Source: an uncultured Lactobacillus sp.
GTDB taxonomy: Bacteria > Bacillota > Bacilli > Lactobacillales > Lactobacillaceae
Assembly (NCBI GenBank): GCA_946409675.1
Contig: CAMJXI010000067.1
Coordinates: 1-6,371 of the forward strand
Direction: 5' to 3'
DNA length: 6,371 bases
Numbering within the stretch: position 1 is the stretch's first letter; each line of letters opens with the position of its first letter. The position numbers and the translations under genes are program-made. This document shows, piece after piece, positions 1-6,371 of the stretch. The notes under the pieces were generated by a model, which saw only the letters and a list, made by a program, of their open reading frames with translations, was not told where the DNA came from and searched no databases.

Positions 1-19
1 CACCTGCAATACGAGCCAT
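1..19 (-). CDS. rpsM: Ribosomal protein S13, 5' end only
   Basis: Only the first six codons are present, reading MARIAG, before the window edge cuts the gene. This matches the usual start of bacterial S13 (MARIAGVD...), a small-subunit head protein that contacts the P-site tRNA and forms intersubunit bridges. Position supports the call, since rpsM follows rpmJ in Firmicutes and many other bacteria. A strong ribosome binding site, GGAGGT at 27-32, lies 7 bases before the ATG. The gap from rpmJ is 31 bases with no terminator-like structure, so the two are very likely co-transcribed. The identification rests on six residues plus gene order. Confidence 0.85.
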
Positions 20-50
20 GAGCTACACCTCCATTTCTCTATAAAATAAA

Positions 51-170
51 TTACTGACCTTGACGTTGCTTATGCTTTGGGTTAGCAGAGCAAATAACCA
101 TAACACGACCATTACGCTTAACGATCTTGCAGTGCTCACACATCTTTTTAACAGATGGTCTTACTTTCAT
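51..170 (-). CDS. rpmJ: Ribosomal protein L36 (zinc-binding form)
   Basis: This 39-residue protein begins [19 protein letters not shown], the characteristic L36 sequence, and ends HKQRQGQ. L36 is the smallest large-subunit protein; it binds 23S rRNA and helps stabilise its fold. Zinc ligands are visible: C11, C14, C27 and H33, so this is the zinc-carrying form. Most bacterial L36 proteins are 37 to 38 residues with the histidine five positions after the third cysteine. Here the segment reads ICSANPKH, one residue longer, which I recall as common in lactobacilli. The ATG at 168-170 is preceded by AGGAGG at 179-184 with 8 bases between. It lies 36 bases after infA and 31 before rpsM, the standard infA-rpmJ-rpsM order. 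Confidence 0.97.
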   Translation of the reverse strand: MKVRPSVKKMCEHCKIVKRNGRVMVICSANPKHKQRQGQ

Positions 171-206
171 TCTAAAATCCTCCTATTGAGAGTAAATGAT
201 CAATAA

Positions 207-425
207 CTACTTGAACCGGAAAATAATCCGACCCTTTGTAAGGTCATATGGAGACATTTCTACTTTAACACGGTCTCCTGGTAAAATTTTAATGTAGTGC
301 ATCCGAATTTTGCCAGAAACATGTGCTAAAATTTCTGCTCCATTTTCCAATTCAACTTTAAACATTGCATTAGGCAAAGTTTCAGTTACTTTACCTTCTA
401 CTTCAATTACATCGGCTTTTGCCAC
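207..425 (-). CDS. infA: Translation initiation factor IF-1
   Basis: The 72-residue product is typical in length and sequence for IF-1, a single OB-fold (S1-like) protein that occupies the ribosomal A site during initiation and works with IF-2 and IF-3. Recognisable blocks are [11 protein letters not shown] at the start, the central [19 protein letters not shown], and a C-terminal [20 protein letters not shown]. The start codon is GTG (423-425), chosen because the following residues AKADVIE match the family start and AAGGAGGT lies at 434-441 upstream. The stop is TAG. It is the first gene after a 133-base gap that holds a candidate promoter and a hairpin, so it may be expressed partly apart from secY-adk. 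In Bacillus, map sits upstream of infA; here it is absent. Confidence 0.98.
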   Translation of the reverse strand: MAKADVIEVEGKVTETLPNAMFKVELENGAEILAHVSGKIRMHYIKILPGDRVKVEMSPYDLTKGRIIFRFK

Positions 426-434
426 GAAATAGTA

Positions 435-440
435 CCTCCT
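435..440 (-). promoter_or_regulatory. infA ribosome binding site
   Basis: AGGAGG, within a longer AAGGAGGT match to the 16S rRNA tail, lies 9 bases before the GTG start of infA. Its strength and spacing support GTG at 423-425 as the start. Confidence 0.85.
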
Positions 441-461
441 TACCTATTCTAGATATTACGT

Positions 462-491
462 AAAAATGGTGGAAAGTATAAAACTTCCCAC
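462..491 (-). terminator. Terminator-like or attenuator hairpin upstream of infA
   Basis: Read on the minus strand, positions 491 to 469 fold into a 9-base-pair stem: GTGGGAAGT pairs with ACTTTCCAC (one G-U wobble) around a 5-base loop TTTAT. Two bases later comes a run of five T (466-462). This is the layout of a weak intrinsic terminator. It lies after adk and 22 bases before the infA ribosome binding site, and downstream of the candidate promoter at 516-544. It could end part of the secY-adk transcript, attenuate infA, or mark an RNA processing site. The U tract is short and the stem only moderately GC-rich, so full termination is unlikely, and essential genes lie downstream. Confidence 0.5.
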
Positions 492-515
492 TACTCAGAT
501 AGATAAACCTTGCAT

Positions 516-544
516 AGTTTAGCATATGTTTACAAACTTCGCAA
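516..544 (-). promoter_or_regulatory. Candidate sigma-A promoter for infA-rpmJ-rpsM
   Basis: On the minus strand, TTGCGA (539-544) is followed after exactly 17 bases by TAAACT (516-521). Each matches four of six positions of the TTGACA and TATAAT consensus. An extended -10 TG dinucleotide precedes the -10 hexamer by one base (TGCTAAACT). Transcription would begin near 508-510, giving an infA leader of about 83 bases that includes the hairpin at 469-491. Position in the only long non-coding gap of the window makes an internal promoter plausible. It is a pattern match only; AT-rich DNA yields such matches by chance. Confidence 0.4.
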
Positions 545-558
545 GAGATAACTATTAT

Positions 559-2534
<1,976 letters not shown>

Positions 2535-2535
2535 A

Positions 2536-2970
2536 CTACATCACCTCAGTTTTACCACCGGCAGCTTCAATTGCAGAAACTGCAGAAGCAGAAAACTTAT
2601 TAGCCTTAACAGTTAATTTCTTTTCAAGCTTACCGCTACCAAGAATCTTGATGCCGCTCTTCAAGTTCTTAACTAAGCCACTTTCCATCAATAATTGTGG
2701 AGTAACTTCTGTACCATCATCAAATTTGTTTAATGATGCCAAGTTAACAATTGCGTATTCTTTCCGGTTAATGTTGGTAAATCCACGCTTTGGAATTTGC
2801 CGGTAAAGTGGCATTTGACCCCCTTCAAATCCTAAACGGGTCTTTCCATGAGCCTTTTGCCCCTTAGTACCACGTCCAGATGTAAAACCGTGTCCTGATG
2901 AAAGTCCACGACCTTTACGAAGACGCTTAGAACGAGAACCAGCTGCTGGCTTCAATTCGTTTAACTTCAT
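2536..2970 (-). CDS. rplO: Ribosomal protein L15
   Basis: L15 is a large-subunit protein that threads a basic, glycine-rich N-terminal tail into 23S rRNA and joins late in assembly. The 144-residue length is normal. The N-terminus reads [20 protein letters not shown], followed by the extended basic Gly-rich stretch to about residue 45. The signature [15 protein letters not shown] is at 50-64, and a globular C-terminal domain ends in GGKTEVM. The ATG is preceded by AAGGAGGTG at 2978-2986. The last codons, GAG GTG ATG TAG, double as the ribosome binding site of secY, which begins one base after the stop. It follows rpmD by 31 bases, as in the canonical rpmD-rplO-secY order. Confidence 0.98.
   Translation of the reverse strand: MKLNELKPAAGSRSKRLRKGRGLSSGHGFTSGRGTKGQKAHGKTRLGFEGGQMPLYRQIPKRGFTNINRKEYAIVNLASLNKFDDGTEVTPQLLMESGLVKNLKSGIKILGSGKLEKKLTVKANKFSASAVSAIEAAGGKTEVM
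2540..2547 (-). promoter_or_regulatory. secY ribosome binding site inside rplO end
   Basis: GAGGTGAT extends pairing with the 16S rRNA tail (AGGAGGTGAT) and lies 5 bases before the TTG start of secY. It is embedded in the last coding codons of rplO, so ribosomes finishing rplO would sit on the secY initiation site. This position decides the TTG start. Confidence 0.8.
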
Positions 2971-3001
2971 TAGTAGGCACCTCCTTATTATTTAATTTTA
3001 A

Positions 3002-3184
3002 TTACTTAACTTCTTCAACAGAAACCAAGTGAGCGATCTTAAAAATTTGACCGCGTGTTGCCGCATTATCTGGTAAGATAACTGAGCTATTGATCTTACC
3101 TAATCCCAATGCCTTAACAGTACGACGTTGAGTAGGTTGTCGGTGGGCAACACTGTGAATTAAGGTAACTTTTACTTGAGCCAT
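3002..3184 (-). CDS. rpmD: Ribosomal protein L30
   Basis: The 60-residue product is a standard short bacterial L30, a large-subunit protein with a ferredoxin-like fold binding 23S rRNA. The sequence [20 protein letters not shown] leads into the family motif [16 protein letters not shown] (about 20-35), and the C-terminal part ends HLVSVEEVK. The ATG at 3182-3184 has a strong site, AAGGAGGG at 3194-3201, which overlaps the TAA stop of rpsE (TAAGGAGG). The gap from rpsE is only 15 bases, so the two are tightly linked. rpmD is absent from some bacteria but regularly present between rpsE and rplO in Firmicutes. Confidence 0.98.
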   Translation of the reverse strand: MAQVKVTLIHSVAHRQPTQRRTVKALGLGKINSSVILPDNAATRGQIFKIAHLVSVEEVK

Positions 3185-3199
3185 AATTTAGTGCCCTCC

Positions 3200-3709
3200 T
3201 TATTCTGCTAAGTGGTCTACTGAAACACCACGTAACTTTGCAACTTCTTCAGCGTTCTTTAATTGCTTTAAACCTTCAAACGTTGCACGAACAACGTTAA
3301 CAGGTGTGTTAGAGCCAAGACGTTTAGAAGTAACGTCCGCAACCCCGGCAAGGTCCATAACATTACGAACCGCACCACCGGCAGCAACTCCAGAACCTTC
3401 AACAGCTGGCTTTAACATGATCTTTCCACCGCCATATACACCAATAACTTCGTGTGGAATAGTAGTTCCAACGATAGGAACATTAATCAAGTTCTTTTCA
3501 GCAGCTGCTTGAGCTTTACGAATAGCTTCTGGAACTTCTTGAGCCTTACCAGTACCAAAACCAACATGACCTTTACGGTCACCAACAATTACTAAAGCAG
3601 CGAAACGCATACGACGTCCACCCTTTACAACCTTAGTAATCCGGTTGATGGCTACAACTTGATCGTCTAAATCCAACTTTGCTGGATCAATGAATTCTGA
3701 TGATGCCAT
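3200..3709 (-). CDS. rpsE: Ribosomal protein S5
   Basis: S5 is a small-subunit protein near the mRNA entry and decoding regions that affects fidelity and is tied to spectinomycin sensitivity. The 169-residue protein shows the N-terminal double-stranded-RNA-binding-like domain, with the loop [10 protein letters not shown] at 27-36 and [20 protein letters not shown] at 35-54. The C-terminal domain carries the glycine-rich [13 protein letters not shown] and [11 protein letters not shown] segments. The VKGGRR loop, where spectinomycin-resistance changes are known in other species, appears intact. The ATG at 3707-3709 has AGGAGG at 3721-3726, 11 bases away, a little long but the best site. It lies 21 bases after rplR, and its stop overlaps the rpmD ribosome binding site. 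Confidence 0.98.
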   Translation of the reverse strand: MASSEFIDPAKLDLDDQVVAINRITKVVKGGRRMRFAALVIVGDRKGHVGFGTGKAQEVPEAIRKAQAAAEKNLINVPIVGTTIPHEVIGVYGGGKIMLKPAVEGSGVAAGGAVRNVMDLAGVADVTSKRLGSNTPVNVVRATFEGLKQLKNAEEVAKLRGVSVDHLAE

Positions 3710-3730
3710 TGCAGGTTATTCCTCCTTTTT

Positions 3731-4087
3731 TTAGAATTTAAGTCCGTTTTCGCGAGCAGCTTCAGCCAAAGCTTGAACACGTCCATGGTAAAGGTATCCA
3801 CCACGATCAAACACAACTTCAGTAATGTTCTTTTCGTTAGCGCGTTTAGCAATTAATGCTCCTACACCACTAGCTTGTTCAGTCTTAGTCTTTCCACTTA
3901 CTTCACTATCATTTGTGGAGGCACTTGCGAGCGTCACACCCTTTACGTCATCAATTAATTGAGCGTAAATGTTTTTGTTTGAACGGTAAACACTTAAGCG
4001 TGGGCGCTCCGCAGTACCAGAAATCTTACCGCGAACGCGCATGTGACGGCGTTGACGGATCTTGTTCTTATCTGGTTTAGAAATCAC
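3731..4087 (-). CDS. rplR: Ribosomal protein L18
   Basis: L18 binds 5S rRNA and, with L5, anchors the central protuberance of the large subunit. The chosen start gives 118 residues, close to the usual 117 to 120, beginning [15 protein letters not shown], which matches MI(T/S)K starts of Bacillus relatives. Family blocks [16 protein letters not shown] (28-43) and [16 protein letters not shown] (93-108) are clear, ending in the typical GLKF. The start is the GTG at 4085-4087. Another in-frame GTG lies three codons earlier (4094-4096), but it is inside the AAGAGGTGA ribosome binding site at 4093-4101 and so cannot plausibly be used. A 65-base AT-rich gap, the longest after adk-infA, separates it from rplF. 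Confidence 0.96.
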   Translation of the reverse strand: MISKPDKNKIRQRRHMRVRGKISGTAERPRLSVYRSNKNIYAQLIDDVKGVTLASASTNDSEVSGKTKTEQASGVGALIAKRANEKNITEVVFDRGGYLYHGRVQALAEAARENGLKF

Positions 4088-4092
4088 AATAG

Positions 4093-4101
4093 TCACCTCT
4101 T
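4093..4101 (-). promoter_or_regulatory. rplR ribosome binding site deciding the start
   Basis: AAGAGGTGA pairs well with the 16S rRNA tail and lies 5 bases before GTG 4085-4087. It contains the more upstream in-frame GTG (4094-4096) and so rules that codon out as the start. Confidence 0.8.
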
Positions 4102-4152
4102 ATTGAATATTTTATGTTAATTATTAATTGCTGATAGAATAATCTAATCAGA

Positions 4153-4689
4153 TTACTTACCAGTCTTACCTTCCTTACGGATGATGTGTTCGTTTTCGTA
4201 ACGAATACCCTTACCCTTGTATGGTTCAGGTGAACGAACGGCACGAACTTGAGCAGCAAAATCACCAAGGTGTTCCTTGTTGATTGAGCTTAATTCGATG
4301 GTGGTGTTGTCTGGCACCTTGATGTCAACATCTTCAGGCTTGTCAATTTCAACTGGGTTAGAGTAACCAACAGTTAAGATCAGCTTGTTGCCCTTGAATT
4401 GAGCACGGTAACCAACACCGACGAGCTTCAGAACCTTCTTGTAACCATCAACAACACCTTCAACCATGTTGTTAACGTTAGCCCGAGTAGTTCCGTGAAT
4501 CATCTTTAACTTGTTGGAATCGCCGTCACGATCAAACTTAACAACGTTGTCGGCAACGGTCATCTTGATCAGTGGTGAGATTTCACGAGATAAAGTACCC
4601 TTAGGACCCTTAACAGTTACCACGTTACCATCTTGTGATACTTCAACACCCTTTGGCAGGTCAATTTCCTTGTAACCAATACGACTCAT
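4153..4689 (-). CDS. rplF: Ribosomal protein L6
   Basis: L6 is a two-domain large-subunit protein near the base of the L7/L12 stalk and the sarcin-ricin loop, where elongation factors bind. The 178-residue length is typical. It starts [17 protein letters not shown], has a duplicated fold of about 80 residues per domain, and carries the signature [11 protein letters not shown] at 154-164 before a basic C-terminus. The ATG at 4687-4689 follows AGGAGGTG at 4695-4702. Codon use is unusual: all 21 lysines are AAG, with many C- or G-ending codons (GCC, GAC, AAC, CTG). A hand count over 4201-4620 (six sampled lines) gives about 44% GC, against about 37% in sampled rplE and secY lines. Confidence 0.98.
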   Translation of the reverse strand: MSRIGYKEIDLPKGVEVSQDGNVVTVKGPKGTLSREISPLIKMTVADNVVKFDRDGDSNKLKMIHGTTRANVNNMVEGVVDGYKKVLKLVGVGYRAQFKGNKLILTVGYSNPVEIDKPEDVDIKVPDNTTIELSSINKEHLGDFAAQVRAVRSPEPYKGKGIRYENEHIIRKEGKTGK

Positions 4690-4717
4690 GCGTACACCTC
4701 CTAACTAATTATTAATA

Positions 4718-5116
4718 TTACCAAACGTAGGCGATAACTTCGCCACCAATGTGCTTGGCGCGAGCAACCTTGTCAGTCACAACACCTTCAGATGTTGAGA
4801 TAATGGCAATCCCTAATCCGTTGAGAACCTTAGGCACTGCATCTGCCTTAACGTATGTACGAAGACCAGGCTTTGAAATCCGCTTTAATCCGGAAATAAC
4901 CCGTTGGCCATCCTTACCATACTTTAAGAAGACACGAATGATGCCTTGCTTGTTATCGTCAACGTATTCAACATCGCGAATGAAACCTTCATTCTTTAAG
5001 ATTTCAGCGATGTCCTTCTTCATCTTTGATGCAGGTGCTTCTACTGATTCGTGTTGAGCCATGTTAGCATTACGAATACGAGTTAAGAAATCTGCAATTG
5101 GATCACTCATAGACAT
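4718..5116 (-). CDS. rpsH: Ribosomal protein S8
   Basis: S8 is a primary 16S rRNA-binding protein of the central domain; in E. coli it also represses translation of its own operon, a role not shown here. The 132-residue length is normal. It starts [18 protein letters not shown], and the C-terminal signature runs [10 protein letters not shown] through GGEVIAYVW at 124-132. The first ATG (5114-5116) is chosen over one two codons later because AGGAGG at 5126-5131 is 9 bases from the first and 15 from the second. Like rplF, it uses only AAG for lysine (13 of 13), unlike rpsN just upstream. It lies 32 bases after rpsN and 28 before rplF. Confidence 0.98.
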   Translation of the reverse strand: MSMSDPIADFLTRIRNANMAQHESVEAPASKMKKDIAEILKNEGFIRDVEYVDDNKQGIIRVFLKYGKDGQRVISGLKRISKPGLRTYVKADAVPKVLNGLGIAIISTSEGVVTDKVARAKHIGGEVIAYVW

Positions 5117-5148
5117 CGATGTTTTCCTCCTTTTGTCGGTTTTTTTGT

Positions 5149-5334
5149 TTACCAGCTAGCCTTCTTCAAACCAGGAATTTGTCCTTTGTGGGCAAGTTCT
5201 CGTAAGCAAATCCGGCATAGGTGGAATTTACGGTAAACAGAGTGCGGACGTCCACAACGTGCACAACGCGTGTATTCACGACTTGAGAACTTAGCTGGAC
5301 GGTTGCACTTAGCAATCATTGATTTTTTAGCCAA
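5149..5334 (-). CDS. rpsN: Ribosomal protein S14, zinc-binding short form (type Z)
   Basis: S14 sits in the small-subunit head. This 61-residue short form carries a zinc site with C24, C27, C40 and C43 (C-X2-C-X12-C-X2-C), unlike the longer zinc-free S14 that many Firmicutes encode elsewhere as a backup. The sequence [32 protein letters not shown] and the ending IPGLKKASW closely follow the family. The start is TTG at 5332-5334. The in-frame ATG five codons later is less likely because AGGAGG (5344-5349) is 9 bases from the TTG and the MAKKSMI N-terminus matches Bacillus S14. The ribosome binding site abuts the rplE stop, and the gap is 15 bases, suggesting coupling. Confidence 0.98.
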   Translation of the reverse strand: MAKKSMIAKCNRPAKFSSREYTRCARCGRPHSVYRKFHLCRICLRELAHKGQIPGLKKASW

Positions 5335-5343
5335 TTTGTGGAA

Positions 5344-5350
5344 CCTCCTT
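5344..5350 (-). promoter_or_regulatory. rpsN ribosome binding site touching rplE stop
   Basis: AAGGAGG begins at the last base of the rplE TAA stop codon and lies 9 bases before the TTG start of rpsN. It supports the TTG start and close coupling with rplE. Confidence 0.75.
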
Positions 5351-5892
5351 TATTTAGCAAACGGCATACCGAGTTGAGCAAGTAATTCACGGGATTCTTC
5401 GTCAGTTTGTGCAGTTGTTACAATAACAACATCTAAACCACGAACTCGGTTAACTTTATCATAATCAATTTCTGGGAAAATTAATTGTTCATGGATACCA
5501 AGAGTGTAGTTACCACGACCATCAAATGCCTTGTTACTTACACCATGGAAATCACGAACCCGTGGCAATGCCACATTAACTAATTTATCTAAGAAATCAT
5601 ACATACGTTCACCACGTAAGGTTACCTTAGCACCAATTGACATACCTTCACGAAGACGGAAACCAGCGATTGATTTCTTTGCCTTAGTAATTAAAGGTTT
5701 TTGACCAGAAATCAAGCCGAGTTCTTCAACAGCTTCGTCAAGATTCTTGGAGTTAGTAGTTGCATCACCAACACCCATGTTTAAAACGATTTTGTCAATC
5801 TTTGGTGCTTGCATAACTGAAGAGTAGTTAAACTTTTCAATCAATGCTGGACGAATTTCATTTTCGTATTTAGCTTTCAAACGGTTTTCCAT
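5350..5892 (-). CDS. rplE: Ribosomal protein L5
   Basis: L5 binds 5S rRNA in the central protuberance and contacts the P-site tRNA and the S13 bridge. The 180-residue length is typical. Conserved blocks are KIVLNMGVG (34-42), [13 protein letters not shown] (71-83), and [17 protein letters not shown] (125-141). The C-terminus ends MPFAK. The ATG at 5890-5892 is preceded by AAGGGAGG at 5904-5911, 11 bases upstream. Lysine codons are mixed (8 AAA, 7 AAG by hand count), in contrast to rpsH and rplF downstream. The gap from rplX is 28 bases. In E. coli the S8 repressor site lies at this gene's start; no comparable hairpin is evident here. Confidence 0.98.
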   Translation of the reverse strand: MENRLKAKYENEIRPALIEKFNYSSVMQAPKIDKIVLNMGVGDATTNSKNLDEAVEELGLISGQKPLITKAKKSIAGFRLREGMSIGAKVTLRGERMYDFLDKLVNVALPRVRDFHGVSNKAFDGRGNYTLGIHEQLIFPEIDYDKVNRVRGLDVVIVTTAQTDEESRELLAQLGMPFAK

Positions 5893-5920
5893 TAGAAGTT
5901 ATTCCTCCCTTCCTTAAAAA

Positions 5921-6229
5921 TTAGTCAAGTGTCTTACCTGACTTCTTCGCAACACGAACCTTCTTACCATCAACGAACTTGTAACCTACACGAGTTGGTT
6001 CATTTGTTGAAGGATCAATCAGCATTACGTTTGAAGCATTAATTGCAGCTTCTGTATCAATAACGCCACCATTAGGATTTGAGTTGCTTGGTTTTTGGTG
6101 TTTCTTAACGATATTTACACCTTCAACGATAACGCGGTTTTGAGAAGCAAGTACCTTTTTAATAGTACCTTCTTTGCCCTTATCCTTACCAGCGATTACG
6201 CGAACCTTATCACCTGTTTTAATGAACAT
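5921..6229 (-). CDS. rplX: Ribosomal protein L24
   Basis: L24 is an assembly-initiating protein of the large subunit that binds the 5' domain of 23S rRNA, near the exit of the peptide tunnel. The 102-residue length fits. The KOW motif is at about 6-23 ([18 protein letters not shown]), followed by [13 protein letters not shown] at 35-47 and a basic tail ending KKSGKTLD. The ATG at 6227-6229 follows AGGAGGT at 6241-6247, with 11 bases between them. It lies 35 bases after rplN and 28 before rplE, the canonical rplN-rplX-rplE order. Confidence 0.98.
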   Translation of the reverse strand: MFIKTGDKVRVIAGKDKGKEGTIKKVLASQNRVIVEGVNIVKKHQKPSNSNPNGGVIDTEAAINASNVMLIDPSTNEPTRVGYKFVDGKKVRVAKKSGKTLD

Positions 6230-6264
6230 GTTGATTGTGCACCTCCTTATTTTCGGTAAAATCT

Positions 6265-6371
6265 TTAGAGAACTTCTGGAGCTAATGAAACGATCTTCAT
6301 GAAGTCGTCTCCACGAAGCTCACGAGCGATTGGGCCAAAAATACGGGTACCCTTAGGGCTCTTGTCGTTGT
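6265..6371 (-). CDS. rplN: Ribosomal protein L14, 3' end only
   Basis: The last 34 codons plus stop are present; the rest lies beyond the window edge. Translating the minus strand gives [18 protein letters not shown], then [16 protein letters not shown] and TAA. This matches the conserved C-terminus of L14 (GTRIFGPVARELR...[12 protein letters not shown]), a large-subunit protein that forms an intersubunit bridge with 16S rRNA near S12. Position directly before rplX agrees. No terminator-like structure follows in the 35-base gap, so transcription probably continues through the operon. Confidence 0.95.
   Translation of the reverse strand, partial: NDKSPKGTRIFGPIARELRGDDFMKIVSLAPEVL

Noticed and set aside
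3306..3512. Plus-strand open frame of 68 codons opposite rpsE
   Set aside because: It is the shadow of a strongly conserved gene; its proline- and threonine-rich product reflects the complement of rpsE codons.
4102..4152. AT-rich rplF-rplR gap with a weak inverted repeat (CTGAT / ATCAG at 4131-4151)
   Set aside because: The stem is only five solid base pairs, AT-rich and without a T tract in the transcribed strand; it overlaps the end of the rplF stop region and is not convincing as a terminator or leader.
3667..4268. Two minus-strand frames (3667-3852 and 4077-4268) overlapping rplR/rpsE and rplF/rplR
   Set aside because: Both are out of frame with clear ribosomal genes over most of their length and show no family features.
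4749..5057. Plus-strand open frame of 102 codons opposite rpsH
   Set aside because: It lies entirely antisense to rpsH, has no recognisable domain, and is explained by the codon composition of rpsH.
5117..5148. Run of A residues (T7 on the plus strand) between rpsN and rpsH as a terminator
   Set aside because: On the transcribed minus strand it is an A run, not a U run, and no stem precedes it.
5893..5920. Possible S8 autoregulatory site before rplE, as known in E. coli
   Set aside because: The 28-base gap contains the ribosome binding site and no evident hairpin resembling the S8-binding helix of 16S rRNA. A structural search would be needed to say more.

Overview
The window is a stretch of the conserved ribosomal-protein 'spc' operon of a low-GC Gram-positive bacterium. 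Every gene lies on the minus strand, so transcription runs from high to low coordinates. Protein sequences, strong AGGAGG ribosome binding sites and frequent GTG/TTG starts point to Lactobacillales. The proteins look most like Limosilactobacillus (Lactobacillus) reuteri and relatives; the genus assignment is from memory of the family and was not searched.

In transcription order: rplN (3' end only), rplX, rplE, rpsN (zinc form), rpsH, rplF, rplR, rpsE, rpmD, rplO, secY, adk, a 133-base intergenic region, infA, rpmJ (39 codons) and the first codons of rpsM. Gene order matches the Bacillus-type operon except that no methionine aminopeptidase gene (map) lies between adk and infA. Thirteen genes are complete and two are cut by the window edges. 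Most spacers are 15 to 36 bases; rplO-secY are separated by 1 base and secY-adk overlap by 1 base. The only longer spacers are rplF-rplR (65 bases) and adk-infA (133 bases).

The products act together. L14, L24, L5, L6, L18, L30, L15 and L36 go into the large subunit; S14, S8, S5 and S13 go into the small subunit. SecY is the membrane channel through which ribosome-made proteins leave the cytoplasm. Adenylate kinase supplies ADP from AMP, and IF-1 serves translation initiation.

No undescribed system is visible: no mobile element, CRISPR array, tRNA/rRNA gene or unknown gene. The points most worth a second look are a candidate promoter plus a terminator-like hairpin in the infA leader, a sharp codon-usage patch covering rpsH and rplF (34 of 34 lysines coded AAG), and four non-ATG starts in essential genes, one of which (rplR) is easily mis-annotated three codons too long.
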